A stretch of 64,000 bases of DNA from Makana argininalis_D (GTDB lineage Bacteria > Pseudomonadota > Gammaproteobacteria > Enterobacterales > Enterobacteriaceae): positions 124,001-188,000 of the forward strand of contig JBPPLQ010000001.1 in the NCBI GenBank assembly GCA_051307355.1, read 5' to 3'. The stretch's first letter is position 1. Each line of letters opens with the position of its first letter. Below the pieces are notes generated by a model. That model had not been told where the DNA came from and did not search any database. It worked only from the letters and a program-made list of their open reading frames with translations. This document shows positions 9,474 to 18,235 of this stretch, piece after piece. Position numbers and translations under genes: made by a program.

Positions 9474-9499
9474 ATATTAATAATTAAATATTAATAATT
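9464..9499. repeat. 14-bp tandem repeat, about 2.6 copies, at the rluC stop
   Basis: The unit TAATAATTAAATAT occurs at 9464-9477 and 9478-9491, then partially at 9492-9499. It covers the last codons and stop of rluC. It looks like a replication-slippage duplication. Confidence 0.85.
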
Positions 9500-9532
9500 T
9501 ATATTTTTTTAAAAATATGGAAAATATATAAT

Positions 9533-10822
9533 ATGATAAATAAAAATTTATTAATTAATAATATTAATACAATATCAAAAAAATTATTTAGAAGAAATTT
9601 CAATTTAAATATAATTTTTTTATTAAAGAAAGAACATTTTAGAAAAAATGTGCAAATTGAAACAGAAATACTTCAATATAAAATTAATGATATATCTAAA
9701 AAAATTAGTATTATCAAATCAAAAAAAAAAAATATTAATTTTTTATGTAATAAAGTAAATATTTTAAATAAAAAGTTAATATATATGAAATTATTATTAA
9801 AATCTGTTTTAATTGAAATCAAAAATTATTATTTATGTATTCCTAATATACCTTGTGATGACGTTCCAAATGGTTATAATAATAAAAATAATATAGAATT
9901 ATATAAATGGGGTAAACCAAAAAAATTTGACTTTCCAATATTAGATCATGTTCATATAGGTAAAAAATTAAAGTGTATGAGTTTTAAAAAAGCTGTAAAA
10001 TTATCTGGATCTCGTTTTGTTGTTATGAACGGTACAATAGCTCTTTTGCATCGCGCTTTGTATCAATTTATGTTAGATATACATATTAAAAAACATGGAT
10101 ACACAGAATATTATTTACCATATTTAGTAAAAAAAAAATCTTTATATGGATCTGGACAACTTCCTAAATTTGAAAATGAATTATTTCATACTTATAGTAT
10201 TAATAAAAATAGAAATAAAAAAATGTATTATCTTATACCTACATCAGAAGTTCCATTAAGTAATTTAATAAGAAATGAGATAATAAAAGAAGAAAATCTG
10301 CCAATTAAAATGACTTCTCATACACCATGTTTTAGATCAGAGACTGGATCTTATGGTAAAGATACATATGGTTTAATGAGAATGCATCAATTTGATAAAG
10401 TAGAAATATTTCAAATTGTGAAACCTAATAATTCTATTAAGGCACTTGAAGAAATAACAAATCATGCTGAAAAAATTCTACAATTGCTTAATTTACCTTA
10501 TCGTAAAATTTTACTTTGTGCTGGAGATATGAGTTTTACATCTTGTAAAACTTATGATTTAGAAGTTTGGATACCTTCTCAAAATATTTATCGAGAAATA
10601 TCTTCATGTTCACAAATAAATGATTTTCAATCAAGAAGAATGAAAATTAGATATCGTAAAAAATCTAATAATAAAATTGATTTTGTACATACTTTAAATG
10701 GATCTGCTTTAGCAGTAGGTAGAACGTTAATTGCAGTTATAGAAAATTATCAATTACCATGTGGACATATAAAAATACCTAAAGTACTTAAAAAGTATAT
10801 GCATGGTTTTGATAAAATTTAA
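9533..10822 (+). CDS. serS: Seryl-tRNA synthetase
   Basis: SerRS charges tRNA-Ser, one of which (UGA) is encoded at 33.3 kb. The 429-residue protein (E. coli 430) has the long N-terminal coiled-coil arm (about 25-105, very K/I-rich here) and the class II core: TSEVPLSN, the motif 2 region PCFRSETGSYGKDTYGLMRMHQFDKVE, EVWIPSQNIYREISSCS and motif 3 LNGSALAVGRTL. The catalytic core is far better conserved than the arm. Confidence 0.97.
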   Translation: MINKNLLINNINTISKKLFRRNFNLNIIFLLKKEHFRKNVQIETEILQYKINDISKKISIIKSKKKNINFLCNKVNILNKKLIYMKLLLKSVLIEIKNYYLCIPNIPCDDVPNGYNNKNNIELYKWGKPKKFDFPILDHVHIGKKLKCMSFKKAVKLSGSRFVVMNGTIALLHRALYQFMLDIHIKKHGYTEYYLPYLVKKKSLYGSGQLPKFENELFHTYSINKNRNKKMYYLIPTSEVPLSNLIRNEIIKEENLPIKMTSHTPCFRSETGSYGKDTYGLMRMHQFDKVEIFQIVKPNNSIKALEEITNHAEKILQLLNLPYRKILLCAGDMSFTSCKTYDLEVWIPSQNIYREISSCSQINDFQSRRMKIRYRKKSNNKIDFVHTLNGSALAVGRTLIAVIENYQLPCGHIKIPKVLKKYMHGFDKI

Positions 10823-10860
10823 TTTTATTATTAAAAATATTTATTTAATTTGAATTAAAA

Positions 10861-10869
10861 TGATATAAT
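10861..10869 (+). promoter_or_regulatory. Extended -10 promoter candidate for trxB
   Basis: TGATATAAT fits the extended -10 pattern TGnTATAAT in the serS-trxB gap, about 93 bp upstream of the trxB start. No good -35 is seen at 17 bp, as expected for an extended -10 promoter. In DNA this AT-rich, TATAAT alone is weak evidence; the TG makes it a little better. Confidence 0.4.
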
Positions 10870-10961
10870 AATCTTAATATAAATAAAATTTATATTAATT
10901 AAATAATTAATTTAAAATATTAAAAATATGTAATCAATTTTTTTAAAAACTAAAATACAAT

Positions 10962-11921
10962 ATGTCAAAATTAAATAATAAAAAACTAATAATATTAGGA
11001 TCTGGTCCTGCTGGCTATACAGCAGCAATTTATGCATCTAGAGCTAATCTTAATCCTGTTTTAATTACAGGGTCTAATCCAGGAGGTCAATTAAACATAA
11101 ACACTTTAATAGAAAATTGGCCTGGTGATTTAAATAAATTAACAGGATTAGAATTAATGAATAGAATGAATAATCATGCATTAAAATTTAATACAAAAAT
11201 TATTTATGATAATATAATCAAAACTGATTTTAGTGAAAATCCATTTCTTCTTTTTGGAGAAAAATCAGAATATACATGTGATTCTTTAATTATAGCAACA
11301 GGAGCTTCTGCTAAATTTTTAGGTTTAAAATCAGAATTATTATATAAAGGAAAAGGATTATCTACTTGTCCAACATGTGATGGTTTTTTATATAAAAATA
11401 AAAAAGTTGCAATAGTCGGAGGTGGTAATTCTGCGGTAGAATCAGCTCTTTATTTATCAAATATATCTAAAGAAGTTAATTTAATACATAGAAGTAATAT
11501 TTTTAGAGCTGAAAAAATTCTTATGGATAGATTAGATAATAGAATTAAAAATAAGAATATTATTTTACATACAAATAGAATTGTTGAAAAAATTATAGGA
11601 AATAATATTTATGTTACAGGTTTAAAATTAAAAAACAAAAATAACAATAAATATGAAGTTTTAAATGTAGAAGGAATATTTATTTCAATAGGTCATACAC
11701 CTAATACTTCTATTTTCAACTCACAATTAGACTTAAATGATGGATATATATCAATTAATAAAAATAATAATAATAAATTTACCTCTACATCAATAAAAGG
11801 AATATTTGCTGCTGGTGATGTAACTGATAAATTTTACAAACAAGCAATAACTGCTTGTAGTTATGGATGCATGGCAGCTTTAGATGCTGAAAGATATTTA
11901 AATGAAAAAAATAATAATTAA
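10962..11921 (+). CDS. trxB: Thioredoxin reductase
   Basis: TrxB reduces thioredoxin with NADPH through FAD and a redox cysteine pair. The 319-residue protein (E. coli 321) has the FAD-binding motif LGSGPAGYTAA at 12-22, the NADPH-binding GGGNSAVESALYLS and the C-terminal FAD segment GIFAAGDVTD. The active site is C136-P-T-C139, whereas E. coli has CATC. Both cysteines are present, so redox chemistry should be retained. It is followed by infA on the same strand, as the enterobacterial neighbourhood predicts after loss of lrp, aat and related genes. Confidence 0.96.
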   Translation: MSKLNNKKLIILGSGPAGYTAAIYASRANLNPVLITGSNPGGQLNINTLIENWPGDLNKLTGLELMNRMNNHALKFNTKIIYDNIIKTDFSENPFLLFGEKSEYTCDSLIIATGASAKFLGLKSELLYKGKGLSTCPTCDGFLYKNKKVAIVGGGNSAVESALYLSNISKEVNLIHRSNIFRAEKILMDRLDNRIKNKNIILHTNRIVEKIIGNNIYVTGLKLKNKNNNKYEVLNVEGIFISIGHTPNTSIFNSQLDLNDGYISINKNNNNKFTSTSIKGIFAAGDVTDKFYKQAITACSYGCMAALDAERYLNEKNNN

Positions 11922-11973
11922 AATTAATATAAATTAATATTTAATTTTAATATTTTTCAAAATAGAGGATCAA

Positions 11974-12192
11974 ATGTCTAAAAAAAATAATATTGAGATA
12001 CAAGGAACTGTGATTGAAACATTACCAAATACTATGTTTAAAGTAAAATTAGAAAATAAACATATTTTAATTGCTCATATTTCAGGAAAAATGAGAAAAA
12101 ATTATATAAGAATATTAAATGGAGATAAAGTTACAATTGAAATGACACCATATGATATCAATAAAGGAAGAATAATATTTAGAAGTAAATAA
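11974..12192 (+). CDS. infA: Translation initiation factor IF-1
   Basis: IF-1 binds the 30S A site during initiation. The 72-residue protein is the family length and an OB fold throughout, with IEIQGTVIETLPNTMFKVKL, HISGKMRKNYIRIL and GDKVTIEMTPYD. A clear Shine-Dalgarno (AGAGGAT) precedes the ATG. The gene is convergent with tsaB, and a perfect hairpin lies between them. Confidence 0.98.
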   Translation: MSKKNNIEIQGTVIETLPNTMFKVKLENKHILIAHISGKMRKNYIRILNGDKVTIEMTPYDINKGRIIFRSK

Positions 12193-12201
12193 ATATTAAT
12201 T

Positions 12202-12248
12202 TTATTTAAATAATAAAATTTTTTTAAAAAATTTTATTATTTAAATAA
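12202..12248. terminator. Bidirectional hairpin between infA and tsaB
   Basis: Two perfect 23-bp arms (12202-12224 and 12226-12248) surround a single central base. The hairpin spans the gap between the convergent genes and includes the tsaB stop codon. T-runs on either strand lie inside the stem. A role as a two-way terminator is the simplest reading. Confidence 0.6.
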
Positions 12249-12898
12249 TTTGGTTTTATAAATAATGAATGATCATATTTATGATTAATATATTTATTAA
12301 AAGCAATAGGTATCATATCTTTTGCTTTAGGAACATTGTATTTACCTGAAAATATATTTAATTTGCTATTAAATTTTAATTTTATTTTTTTCCATCCTGT
12401 TCCAGATATAGACCAAAAACCTTTTAAATTTAAAAAAATACTTTCAACTTTTTTTTTTTTTAAAAAAATTTCTTTTTTTTTTAATTCCCATATATTTTTT
12501 TTACGTTTATATTTAGCCCAATAAAATTCTCCAATTTGTGATTCTATCAATGTTAATACTTTGCAAGATCCTGTTTTTCTCCAAGCTCCTTCAGCTAAAA
12601 TAGATAAATTTGAAATACCAATTATTGGTATATTTGATACTATAGATAATCCATATGCAATTCCTATTCCAATTCTTATACCATTAAAACTACCCGGTCC
12701 ATTACTAACAGCAATACAATTTATGTTTTTTAAATTTATTTTAGATTTATATAATAATATATTTATCATATTCAAAATATATTTCATATGTTCGTAAGGT
12801 GAAATTATAAAATAATCTAAAATAATATTTTTGTAATTCATAAGTGCTACTGAACAAGCTTCTGTTGAAGTATTTATACATAAAATATTAATTGACAT
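12224..12898 (-). CDS. tsaB: tRNA threonylcarbamoyladenosine biosynthesis protein TsaB
   Basis: TsaB is the inactive paralogue that partners TsaD in making t6A37 of tRNA. The 224-residue protein (E. coli 231) begins MSINILCINTSTEACSVAL and has SNGPGSFNGIRIGIGIAYGL, typical of the family. The C-terminal half is divergent but of normal length. The partner tsaD is 8 kb away; neither tsaC nor tsaE is visible. Confidence 0.94.
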   Translation of the reverse strand: MSINILCINTSTEACSVALMNYKNIILDYFIISPYEHMKYILNMINILLYKSKINLKNINCIAVSNGPGSFNGIRIGIGIAYGLSIVSNIPIIGISNLSILAEGAWRKTGSCKVLTLIESQIGEFYWAKYKRKKNIWELKKKEIFLKKKKVESIFLNLKGFWSISGTGWKKIKLKFNSKLNIFSGKYNVPKAKDMIPIAFNKYINHKYDHSLFIKPNYLNNKIF

Positions 12899-13012
12899 AT
12901 AAAACCTAGTAATATGTTATTTTTATCTTTTGATTTTAAAAAAATATTATTTAAAGTTAAATTTAAATACTTCTAAAATACAAATATTATAATAAAATAT
13001 TATTTATTTTTT

Positions 13013-13045
13013 ATAAAACCGGGTATAAACTAAACCCGGTTTTAT
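13013..13045 (-). terminator. Terminator after manXYZ
   Basis: Two perfect 12-bp arms (13013-13024 and 13034-13045) contain an ACCCGG core, one of the most GC-rich intergenic spots here, with a 9-nt loop. It starts just past the manZ stop on the minus strand. The T-tract is part of the stem on both strands, so it may also work in reverse. Confidence 0.75.
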
Positions 13046-13051
13046 AATTTG

Positions 13052-13888
13052 TTATAAACCAAGAAAACCAGACCAATATCCAAATATACTTAAAATAAAA
13101 AACATTATTATAATAAATAATGAATTTACTTTTTTTCTTAATAACCACATACATAATAAAGTAAGAAGAAGAGGAATTAATCCAGGAATTATCTGATCTA
13201 AAATACCTTGTATTGTTATTTGTTTTTCATTTTGTGTAAAATCAGATAATACAAATGGAATATGAATGTGAGTCCATTTATTAACTAAAACACCCATAAT
13301 AAATAAACCTAAAATAGAAGAACCTTCAGTTATTTTTTTGAAAAATTCATTTCCTATATTATTTATAATATTTACACCATGTTTATATCCATAAATAATA
13401 CCATAATATCTAAAAAATAATCTAACTAAATTAAATGTTATAAAAAAAAATAATGGTCCTATTAAATTTCCATTTATTGATAAACCAGAACCAATAGCTG
13501 AACATAAAGGTCTTATTGTACCCCAAAAAATCGGATCTCCTATTCCAGCTAATGGACCCATTAAACCAATTTTTATACTATTTATAGATGAATCTTTAAT
13601 TAAAGCTCCATTAGCATGTTGTTCTTCCATAGCTATTGTAACTCCTAATATAGGAGCAGATACATAAGGATGAGTATTAAAAAATTCTAAATGACGTTTC
13701 ATTGCTAATATTAAATCATTTTTATTTTTAGAATATAAACGTTTAATAATTGGAACTATTGAAAAACAAAAACCTAAAGACTGCATTCTTTCAAAATTCC
13801 ATGAACCTTGAAAAAAATTAGATCTAATAAATACTTTTACAATATCCATGGATGTTATTTTTTTTTTATATTTATTTAATTTATTCAT
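13052..13888 (-). CDS. manZ: Mannose-family PTS transporter subunit IID
   Basis: ManZ forms, with ManY, the membrane channel of the mannose/glucose PTS. The 278-residue protein (E. coli about 283) has the family N-terminal FIRSNFFQGSWNFERMQSLG, then HLEFFNTHPYVSAPILGVTIAMEE and LMGPLAGIGDPIFWGT, all diagnostic of IID. A hydrophobic C-terminal helix follows (about 248-270). It is the last gene of manX-manY-manZ and is followed by a clear terminator. Confidence 0.97.
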   Translation of the reverse strand: MNKLNKYKKKITSMDIVKVFIRSNFFQGSWNFERMQSLGFCFSIVPIIKRLYSKNKNDLILAMKRHLEFFNTHPYVSAPILGVTIAMEEQHANGALIKDSSINSIKIGLMGPLAGIGDPIFWGTIRPLCSAIGSGLSINGNLIGPLFFFITFNLVRLFFRYYGIIYGYKHGVNIINNIGNEFFKKITEGSSILGLFIMGVLVNKWTHIHIPFVLSDFTQNEKQITIQGILDQIIPGLIPLLLTLLCMWLLRKKVNSLFIIIMFFILSIFGYWSGFLGL

Positions 13889-13904
13889 TATATTTATATC
13901 CTTA

Positions 13905-14708
13905 TTAATCTAATTCATTGTCTAAATTAATAGATTTTTTTTTAGATATATTTGTTTTTTTAAATGTATTAAAATATTTTGGATTTAATTGAATATAAAT
14001 TATTGACATTATTATACCTATAATTCCAAATGATACTAAATTAAATTTAGAAAATGATGATATTACAAAACCAAGATAAAAAAAAGGCATTAAATAACCA
14101 GCTTTCATCATATTAATAACCATTGCATATCCAACAATAACTATTATTCCTCCTGAAACATTTAATCCATTTGTAATTACTTCAGGAATAGATTCAAGAA
14201 TTTTTTTAATTAAATTAGTTTTTAAAGAAATTCCAATAATTAAAGATGGAATTGCTATTCTCATAGCTTGAAGTATTAAAGCTGATAAATGTATTAATGT
14301 TATTAATTTTAAATTACCATTTTCGGCTGCTTTATCAGCAGTATGTTGAAAAGCAACATTAATAGTACGTATTATTATGGTTAATAACTGACCTGTTGCT
14401 GCTAATGGAATAGCTAAAGCAATACCTGAACCTATTGTTTGATTCCCAGATATAACCAATATAGTAGAAATAATAGAAGCTAATGATGGATCAGGAGACA
14501 TAGATGCGCCTATATTCATCCATCCTAATGAAATCATTTCTAATGTACTTCCTATTATAGTACCTGTTTTTATATCACCTAATATTAAACCAATTATACT
14601 ACATGATATTAAAGGTCTATGAAATTGAAATTCATCTAAAACAGATTCTATGCCTGAAATACAAGAAAATAAAAAAATAAATAGCATTTTAATTGTACTA
14701 ATATTCAT
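13905..14708 (-). CDS. manY: Mannose-family PTS transporter subunit IIC
   Basis: ManY is the polytopic IIC subunit that carries the sugar across the inner membrane. The 267-residue protein (E. coli 266) has several hydrophobic helices and the family signatures FHRPLISCSIIGLILGDIKTG and ISLGWMNIGASMSPDPSLAS. It lies 16 bp from manZ and 27 bp from manX, so all three are probably co-transcribed. Confidence 0.97.
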   Translation of the reverse strand: MNISTIKMLFIFLFSCISGIESVLDEFQFHRPLISCSIIGLILGDIKTGTIIGSTLEMISLGWMNIGASMSPDPSLASIISTILVISGNQTIGSGIALAIPLAATGQLLTIIIRTINVAFQHTADKAAENGNLKLITLIHLSALILQAMRIAIPSLIIGISLKTNLIKKILESIPEVITNGLNVSGGIIVIVGYAMVINMMKAGYLMPFFYLGFVISSFSKFNLVSFGIIGIIMSIIYIQLNPKYFNTFKKTNISKKKSINLDNELD

Positions 14709-14735
14709 ATAATATTCCTTTAATTTTTAATAAAT

Positions 14736-15686
14736 TTATAAATTTTTAATTAAATTTATTAAATTTAATGAATTATCTTTATATACTTTTCTTATTTCTA
14801 ATTCAATTCCTAATTTATGTAATTTTTTAAAAGCATTAATATCTTTTTTGTCAACAGAAATAGCATTATTTATTTGAATTTTATTTTTATTATAAGACAT
14901 TCCACCTATGTTAATAGATTTAATTTTAATTCCTTTTTCTACAACACTTAAAACATCAGATGGATTATTAAATAATAACATTACTCTATCATTAGCATAT
15001 TTTGGGTTATTAAACACTCTTATAGCTTTTTTTATATTAACTACATGTGATGTGATTCCTGGTGGAGCAACTTGAATAAGTAATTTTTTTCTATTTAAAT
15101 CAGCATCAACTTCATCACTGATAACAATAATTCTATTTATTTTAGTTTCTTTAGTCCATGAAGTTACTACTTGTCCATGAATTAACCTATCGTCAATTCT
15201 AGTTAAAACAATATTCATATAATTGTTATTTTTATTATTATTTATTTTATTTTTTAAAATTGTTGAATTCTCTTTTTTATCTAAATTTTTTAAATATTTT
15301 AAAGTTTTTATTCCATTTTTACCTGTTTTAATGGATCTTGATGATAATTCTTTTAAAGAAATAATTTCATCTCTAGACATAAATACTTCTACTAACATTG
15401 GTATATTTACTCCAGAAACAACTTCATATTTTTTTTTATTAATTGCAATACGACTTGCAGCATTAAAAGGACTACCTCCCCATATATCAACAAAAAAAAT
15501 AATTCCATGATTAATTGATAAATTTTTTATACATAAATTATATTTTTCAAATAATGTTTCAGAACTTTCACCTGAAACAAAATCAATACATTTAACATTT
15601 TTTTGTTTTCCTAATATCATTTCAACTGTATTAAGCATATATTTTGCAGATACACCATGAGTACTAATTATGACTGCAATACTCAT
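14736..15686 (-). CDS. manX: Mannose-family PTS EIIAB component
   Basis: ManX relays phosphate from HPr to the incoming sugar. The 316-residue protein (E. coli 323) has a IIA domain with the phosphorylated H10 in ISTHGVSAKYML, a K/N-rich linker (about 135-155), and a IIB domain with the phosphorylated H170 in RIDDRLIHGQVVTSW. Both relay histidines are intact. HPr and enzyme I (ptsH, ptsI) must be encoded elsewhere for this system to work. Confidence 0.97.
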   Translation of the reverse strand: MSIAVIISTHGVSAKYMLNTVEMILGKQKNVKCIDFVSGESSETLFEKYNLCIKNLSINHGIIFFVDIWGGSPFNAASRIAINKKKYEVVSGVNIPMLVEVFMSRDEIISLKELSSRSIKTGKNGIKTLKYLKNLDKKENSTILKNKINNNKNNNYMNIVLTRIDDRLIHGQVVTSWTKETKINRIIVISDEVDADLNRKKLLIQVAPPGITSHVVNIKKAIRVFNNPKYANDRVMLLFNNPSDVLSVVEKGIKIKSINIGGMSYNKNKIQINNAISVDKKDINAFKKLHKLGIELEIRKVYKDNSLNLINLIKNL

Positions 15687-15732
15687 TTATTTTTTCCTTT
15701 TTGTTTTAAAAATGTTTTAATTAATATGTTAA

Positions 15733-15786
15733 TAATTAAATTAATATTAATTTATATCATATATTATTAATTAAATTAATATTAAT
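15733..15786. repeat. 19-bp direct repeat between manX and nusB
   Basis: The sequence TAATTAAATTAATATTAAT occurs at 15733-15751 and 15768-15786, 35 bp apart, upstream of the divergent genes manX and nusB. It is A/T-only. It could be an operator pair or a relic duplication; nothing identifies a regulator. Confidence 0.5.
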
Positions 15787-15890
15787 ATATTTTATGTATT
15801 TATATACAAAATATATATAAATATATATAATATTTATATATATTTATAATAATAATTATTAAAATTAATTTTACATATCAAGAAGAGATA

Positions 15891-16316
15891 ATGTTAAAAA
15901 GATTATCAAGACGTCGTGCTAGAATTTATATAATTCAAGCACTTTATTCTTGGCAATTATCAAAAAATAATATATATGATATAGAAAAACAATTTATATA
16001 TAAATTAAATATTTTACATGCAGATACAAAATATTTCAAAGAAATATATTTAGGTGTAGTTAAAAATGTTAAATTTTTAGATAAAATAATAAAATCACAC
16101 ATTTTAGTTAATATTAATTCAATAGGGTATGTAGAAATTGCAATATTAAGAACTGCTTTGTTTGAATTATTAAAAAGGACAGATATTCCATATAAAGTAG
16201 CTATTAATGAAGCAATAGAAATAGTAAAAATTTATGGATCAGAAAAAAGTCATAAATTAATTAATGTAATTTTAGATAAAGTATCAAAACAAATTTATTT
16301 TATTAAAAATAATTAA
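15891..16316 (+). CDS. nusB: Transcription antitermination factor NusB
   Basis: NusB binds boxA RNA with S10 in rRNA antitermination. The 141-residue protein (E. coli 139) has the family start RRRARIYIIQALYSWQLSKN and the C-terminal IPYKVAINEAIEIVKIYGSEKSHKLINVILDK. A Shine-Dalgarno (AGAAGAG) precedes the ATG. Its stop overlaps that of the convergent hspQ within a shared TTAA. Confidence 0.97.
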   Translation: MLKRLSRRRARIYIIQALYSWQLSKNNIYDIEKQFIYKLNILHADTKYFKEIYLGVVKNVKFLDKIIKSHILVNINSIGYVEIAILRTALFELLKRTDIPYKVAINEAIEIVKIYGSEKSHKLINVILDKVSKQIYFIKNN

Positions 16317-16630
16317 TTTCTAATTTTATTAGATAAAATCTGTAAACTAATAATTTTAGATAATTCATCTAATAAAGGATGTTCAGGATGAATAATAAAA
16401 GATTCATATCTTATTTGAGATTCTGCTAAATAAGCATGAACTTGTTTACCATCTTCACTTTCCATAACAACATGATACCATGGATAAAATCTTAATTTTT
16501 CTTCATATGAAATGTCATCAGATTTAGGTTTTTCTAAAGAGTATTCAGGATCTACATCTATAATAACACCCAAATATCCTAGTAATCTATGTCTAATTTG
16601 TTGACCTATTCCAAATTTACTATAAATCAT
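16313..16630 (-). CDS. hspQ: Heat-shock protein HspQ
   Basis: HspQ is a small hemimethylated-DNA-binding protein and Lon specificity enhancer in E. coli. At 105 residues it has the E. coli length. The start SKFGIGQQIRHRLLGYLGVI and the stretch DPEYSLEKPKSDD, then PWYHVVMESEDGKQVHAYLAES (split here as separate motifs), fit the family. Retention next to a complete Lon (37-39 kb) is consistent with its adaptor role. Its 3' end overlaps nusB by 4 bp. Confidence 0.93.
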   Translation of the reverse strand: MIYSKFGIGQQIRHRLLGYLGVIIDVDPEYSLEKPKSDDISYEEKLRFYPWYHVVMESEDGKQVHAYLAESQIRYESFIIHPEHPLLDELSKIISLQILSNKIRN

Positions 16631-16650
16631 ATGATCCTCATAAAATAAAA

Positions 16651-17757
16651 TTAATATTTTAATTTTTTTAAATAAAAGTCATTTGTAAATTTTTCTAATA
16701 TATTATTATCAATAGCTTTGCGTATATTTTTCATTAAAATTTGATAATAATATAAATTATGTATAGTATTTAAACGAAAAAATAAAGTATCTTTACATTT
16801 AAAAAGGTGATGAATATATGATTTACTATAACTTAAACAAGTAAAACATTTACATTCTATGTCTATGGGATCATAATCTTTTTTAAATTTAGCATTTTTG
16901 ATATTTACAATTCCATAATTAGTAAAAAGATAACCATTTCTAGCATTTCTTGTTGGAATAACACAATCAAATAAATCAACACCCATATTCACACATTCTA
17001 GTAAATCTTCAGGTTTTCCAACACCCATTAAATAACGAGGTTTATTAAATGGAATTAAATGACATATTTTGTTTAAAATATTGAACATATCTAATTTACT
17101 TTCTCCTACTGCTAAACCACCTATACCATAACCATCATAACCTATTTTTACAAGTTTTTTAAGTGAAATACACCTTAATTCTTCATACATACTACCTTGT
17201 ATTATAGCAAATAAAGCATTAGAATTTTTCATTTTATCATAATAATTTTTACTTCTATATGCCCATCTTAAAGACATTTCCATTGATTTTTTAGCATATT
17301 CAAAATTAGATGGATATGATATACATTCATCTAAAGTCATAATAATATCAGATCTTAAATTATTTTGCATTTCAATAGATTTTTCTGGAGTTAAAAATAC
17401 TTTTTCACCATTATAAGGATGTTTAAAATATACACCTTCTTCTGAAATTGTACTAATTTTATTTAAACTGAATATTTGAAAACCTCCCGAATCTGTTAAT
17501 ATTAAACCAGGCCATTTCATAAAATTATGAAGATTACCATATTTTTTGATAATTTCTTTTCCTGGTCTTAAAGATAGATGAAAAGAATTGCTAGATAATA
17601 TTTTAGTTCCTGTTTCTTGTATTTCTTTATAAGATAAACTTTTTACAGACCCGTAAGTTCCTACAGGCATAAAAGCTGGTGTATCTATATTGCATTTATT
17701 AAAAATTAATTTTCCTTTTCTAGCTTTTCCATAAGTTTTTAATACATTAAATTTCAT
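16651..17757 (-). CDS. tgt: Queuine tRNA-ribosyltransferase
   Basis: Tgt exchanges G34 for preQ1 in tRNA-Asn, -Asp, -His and -Tyr. The 368-residue TIM barrel (E. coli 375) has FMPVGTYGSVK, the catalytic region ILTDSGGFQIFSL, the second aspartate region GVDLFDCVIPTRNARNG and the zinc site CKCFTC with H further on. Two substrate tRNAs (Asn GTT, Asp GTC) are in this window. Its usual neighbour queA, needed to turn preQ1 into queuosine, is not adjacent. Confidence 0.97.
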   Translation of the reverse strand: MKFNVLKTYGKARKGKLIFNKCNIDTPAFMPVGTYGSVKSLSYKEIQETGTKILSSNSFHLSLRPGKEIIKKYGNLHNFMKWPGLILTDSGGFQIFSLNKISTISEEGVYFKHPYNGEKVFLTPEKSIEMQNNLRSDIIMTLDECISYPSNFEYAKKSMEMSLRWAYRSKNYYDKMKNSNALFAIIQGSMYEELRCISLKKLVKIGYDGYGIGGLAVGESKLDMFNILNKICHLIPFNKPRYLMGVGKPEDLLECVNMGVDLFDCVIPTRNARNGYLFTNYGIVNIKNAKFKKDYDPIDIECKCFTCLSYSKSYIHHLFKCKDTLFFRLNTIHNLYYYQILMKNIRKAIDNNILEKFTNDFYLKKLKY

Positions 17758-17935
17758 TATAACTCCAAAAAAAATTTTTTAAATTTTAAAATAAATTTTA
17801 TTTATTTTAAAATTAATATTTATAGTATTTAAAAAATATAACTTAAAGTAAATTAATTTAATTATTAAAAATAATATTTTTTTAAAAAAAAATTAAAAAA
17901 TAATTATAATAATTTTTTATTTTTATGTTAAATAT

Positions 17936-18175
17936 TTATTTTTTTAATTTAAATTTAATAAAATTAATTAATTTGATTATTGTAGTAAGTTTTTCAGATT
18001 CATCATCTGTAATTTCTATTTTAAAATTTTCTTCTAAAGACATTATTAATTCTATAATATCAAGAGAATCAGCACCTAGATCTTTCGTAAAAGAAGTTTT
18101 ATGTGAAATATTTATTTTTTTAACTCCAAATTGTTTAGCAATTATTTTTTTAATTTTGTATTCTATTTTATTCAT
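17936..18175 (-). CDS. acpP: Acyl carrier protein
   Basis: ACP carries growing acyl chains on 4'-phosphopantetheine. The 79-residue protein (E. coli 78) has the attachment site S37 in LGADSLDIIELIM and the acidic recognition helix II. It is the last surviving gene of rpmF-fabD-fabG-acpP. ACP also presents octanoate to LipB (33.4 kb). The fabF that follows acpP in E. coli is absent here. Confidence 0.98.
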   Translation of the reverse strand: MNKIEYKIKKIIAKQFGVKKINISHKTSFTKDLGADSLDIIELIMSLEENFKIEITDDESEKLTTIIKLINFIKFKLKK

Positions 18176-18235
18176 GATTTTATTCCAATTTATATATTTT
18201 AATATTTTTAATATTTTAAATAAATAAAGTTAATT

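Noticed and set aside
14006..14040. TTGACA-like box with a downstream A/T hexamer
   Set aside because: It lies inside manY coding sequence; no gene starts downstream on that strand.
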